From the NCBI GenBank assembly GCA_934277655.1, contig CAKQVC010000125.1:1-6480 (forward strand): 6,480 bases of DNA, given 5' to 3'. Numbering within the stretch: the stretch's first letter is position 1; the number at the start of each line of letters is the position of its first letter. The stretch is from an uncultured Clostridia bacterium (GTDB lineage: Bacteria; Bacillota; Clostridia; Peptostreptococcales; Anaerovoracaceae). Shown here in pieces: positions 6,110 to 6,480 of the stretch. The notes below the pieces were generated by a model, which worked only from the letters and a program-made list of their open reading frames with translations, was not told the DNA's origin and did not search any database. A program made the translations under genes and the position numbers.

Positions 6110-6480
6110 CGAAAAAAATAAAGGCGTAACATGGGAGACATCTTCGATTCGCCGATGGCTCAATGAAGAATTTATGCAAGCTGCATTTATAGGTGATGAA
6201 CAAAAGTGGATCGCCGAAATAACGCTTGAGAATCCGGACAACAGAAAATATAGGACGAAAGGTGGTAGGAAGACGCAGGACAAGATTTTCCTGCTCAGCA
6301 TAGAGGAAGCGGAAAAGTATTTTGCTTCGGAGGAGGCAAGAGCATGCACACCGACTAACTATGCCGTGGCAAACGGTGCTTATGAAGAGGAGGAAACAGG
6401 AAACTGCTGGTGGTGGCTGCGGTCGCCCGGCTACGGTCAGATTCGCGCCGCCCGTGTCCACAGTGGCGGCGCTGTCATCG
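6087..6480 (+). pseudogene. DUF6273-family protein, N-terminally truncated and cut by the window end
   Basis: An open frame runs from ATG 6087 to the window edge (131 complete codons) with no stop, overlapping the SPFH stub in a different frame. Recognisable DUF6273 sequence starts at about 6102: LYNEKNKGVTWETSSIRRWL (6-25), a DKIFLLSIEEAEKYF block (65-79), ACTPTNYA (87-94) and the hallmark CWWWLRSPG (107-115). Intact proteins carry more sequence before the LYNE equivalent, often a signal peptide or zinc ribbon and the first strands of the domain, and these are missing. No ribosome binding site precedes ATG 6087, and a stop at 6078-6080 closes the frame just upstream, so it is probably not expressed. 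The family is abundant in gut Firmicutes and of unknown function. The final 60 bases are strikingly GC-rich. The right end, and whether the gene is otherwise complete, are outside view. Confidence 0.75.

Noticed and set aside
6092..6461. Minus-strand ORFs of 85 and 119 codons at the right end
   Set aside because: Shadows of the DUF6273 frame, which has clear family motifs on the plus strand.

Overview
The window looks like chromosomal DNA of an anaerobic gut Firmicute, most likely Lachnospiraceae (Blautia/Roseburia/Dorea-like). The reasons are family content and signals: an [FeFe]-hydrogenase, a DUF4358 lipoprotein, a DHHW protein, and Rpn-, SPFH- and DUF6273-type sequences that are commonly seen together in Lachnospiraceae, plus strong purine-rich Shine-Dalgarno sites and moderate GC. 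All supported genes are on the + strand; the long minus-strand ORFs are shadows. Layout: (1) 2-631 is the 3' end of an [FeFe]-hydrogenase catalytic subunit, closed by a clear intrinsic terminator at 691-729. (2) A sigma-A-type promoter at 792-820, carrying a small palindrome over its -10 box, starts a cell-envelope cassette: a DUF4358 lipoprotein (915-1433), a membrane-anchored transglutaminase-like protein one base later (1435-2655), then after a 201-base gap with a strong hairpin an MBOAT O-acyltransferase (2857-4275) and a DHHW/AlgX-like SGNH-type protein (4291-5574). The MBOAT and DHHW pair is the recognisable core of an extracytoplasmic polymer O-acylation machine: the MBOAT moves an acyl group across the membrane and the DHHW protein is the likely outer-face transferase. 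The two upstream genes are predicted to sit outside the same membrane and may assist, but that is inference. (3) 5575-6480 is a zone of gene remnants: a C-terminal tail of an Rpn/PD-(D/E)XK nuclease-transposase protein (5633-5809), a terminator (5833-5873), an extended -10 promoter, a 41-codon N-terminal stub of an SPFH-domain protein (5984-6109), and, overlapping it in another frame, the C-terminal part of a DUF6273 protein that runs off the window. The stub and the DUF6273 piece meet at about 6100-6110, which looks like a deletion scar. The last 60 bases rise to about 72% GC, at the putative ligand-face end of DUF6273. The most system-like content is the four-gene envelope cassette with its unusual transglutaminase-like member. 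The most unusual structural content is the remnant zone at the right end. No tRNA, rRNA, CRISPR array or complete insertion sequence was seen.
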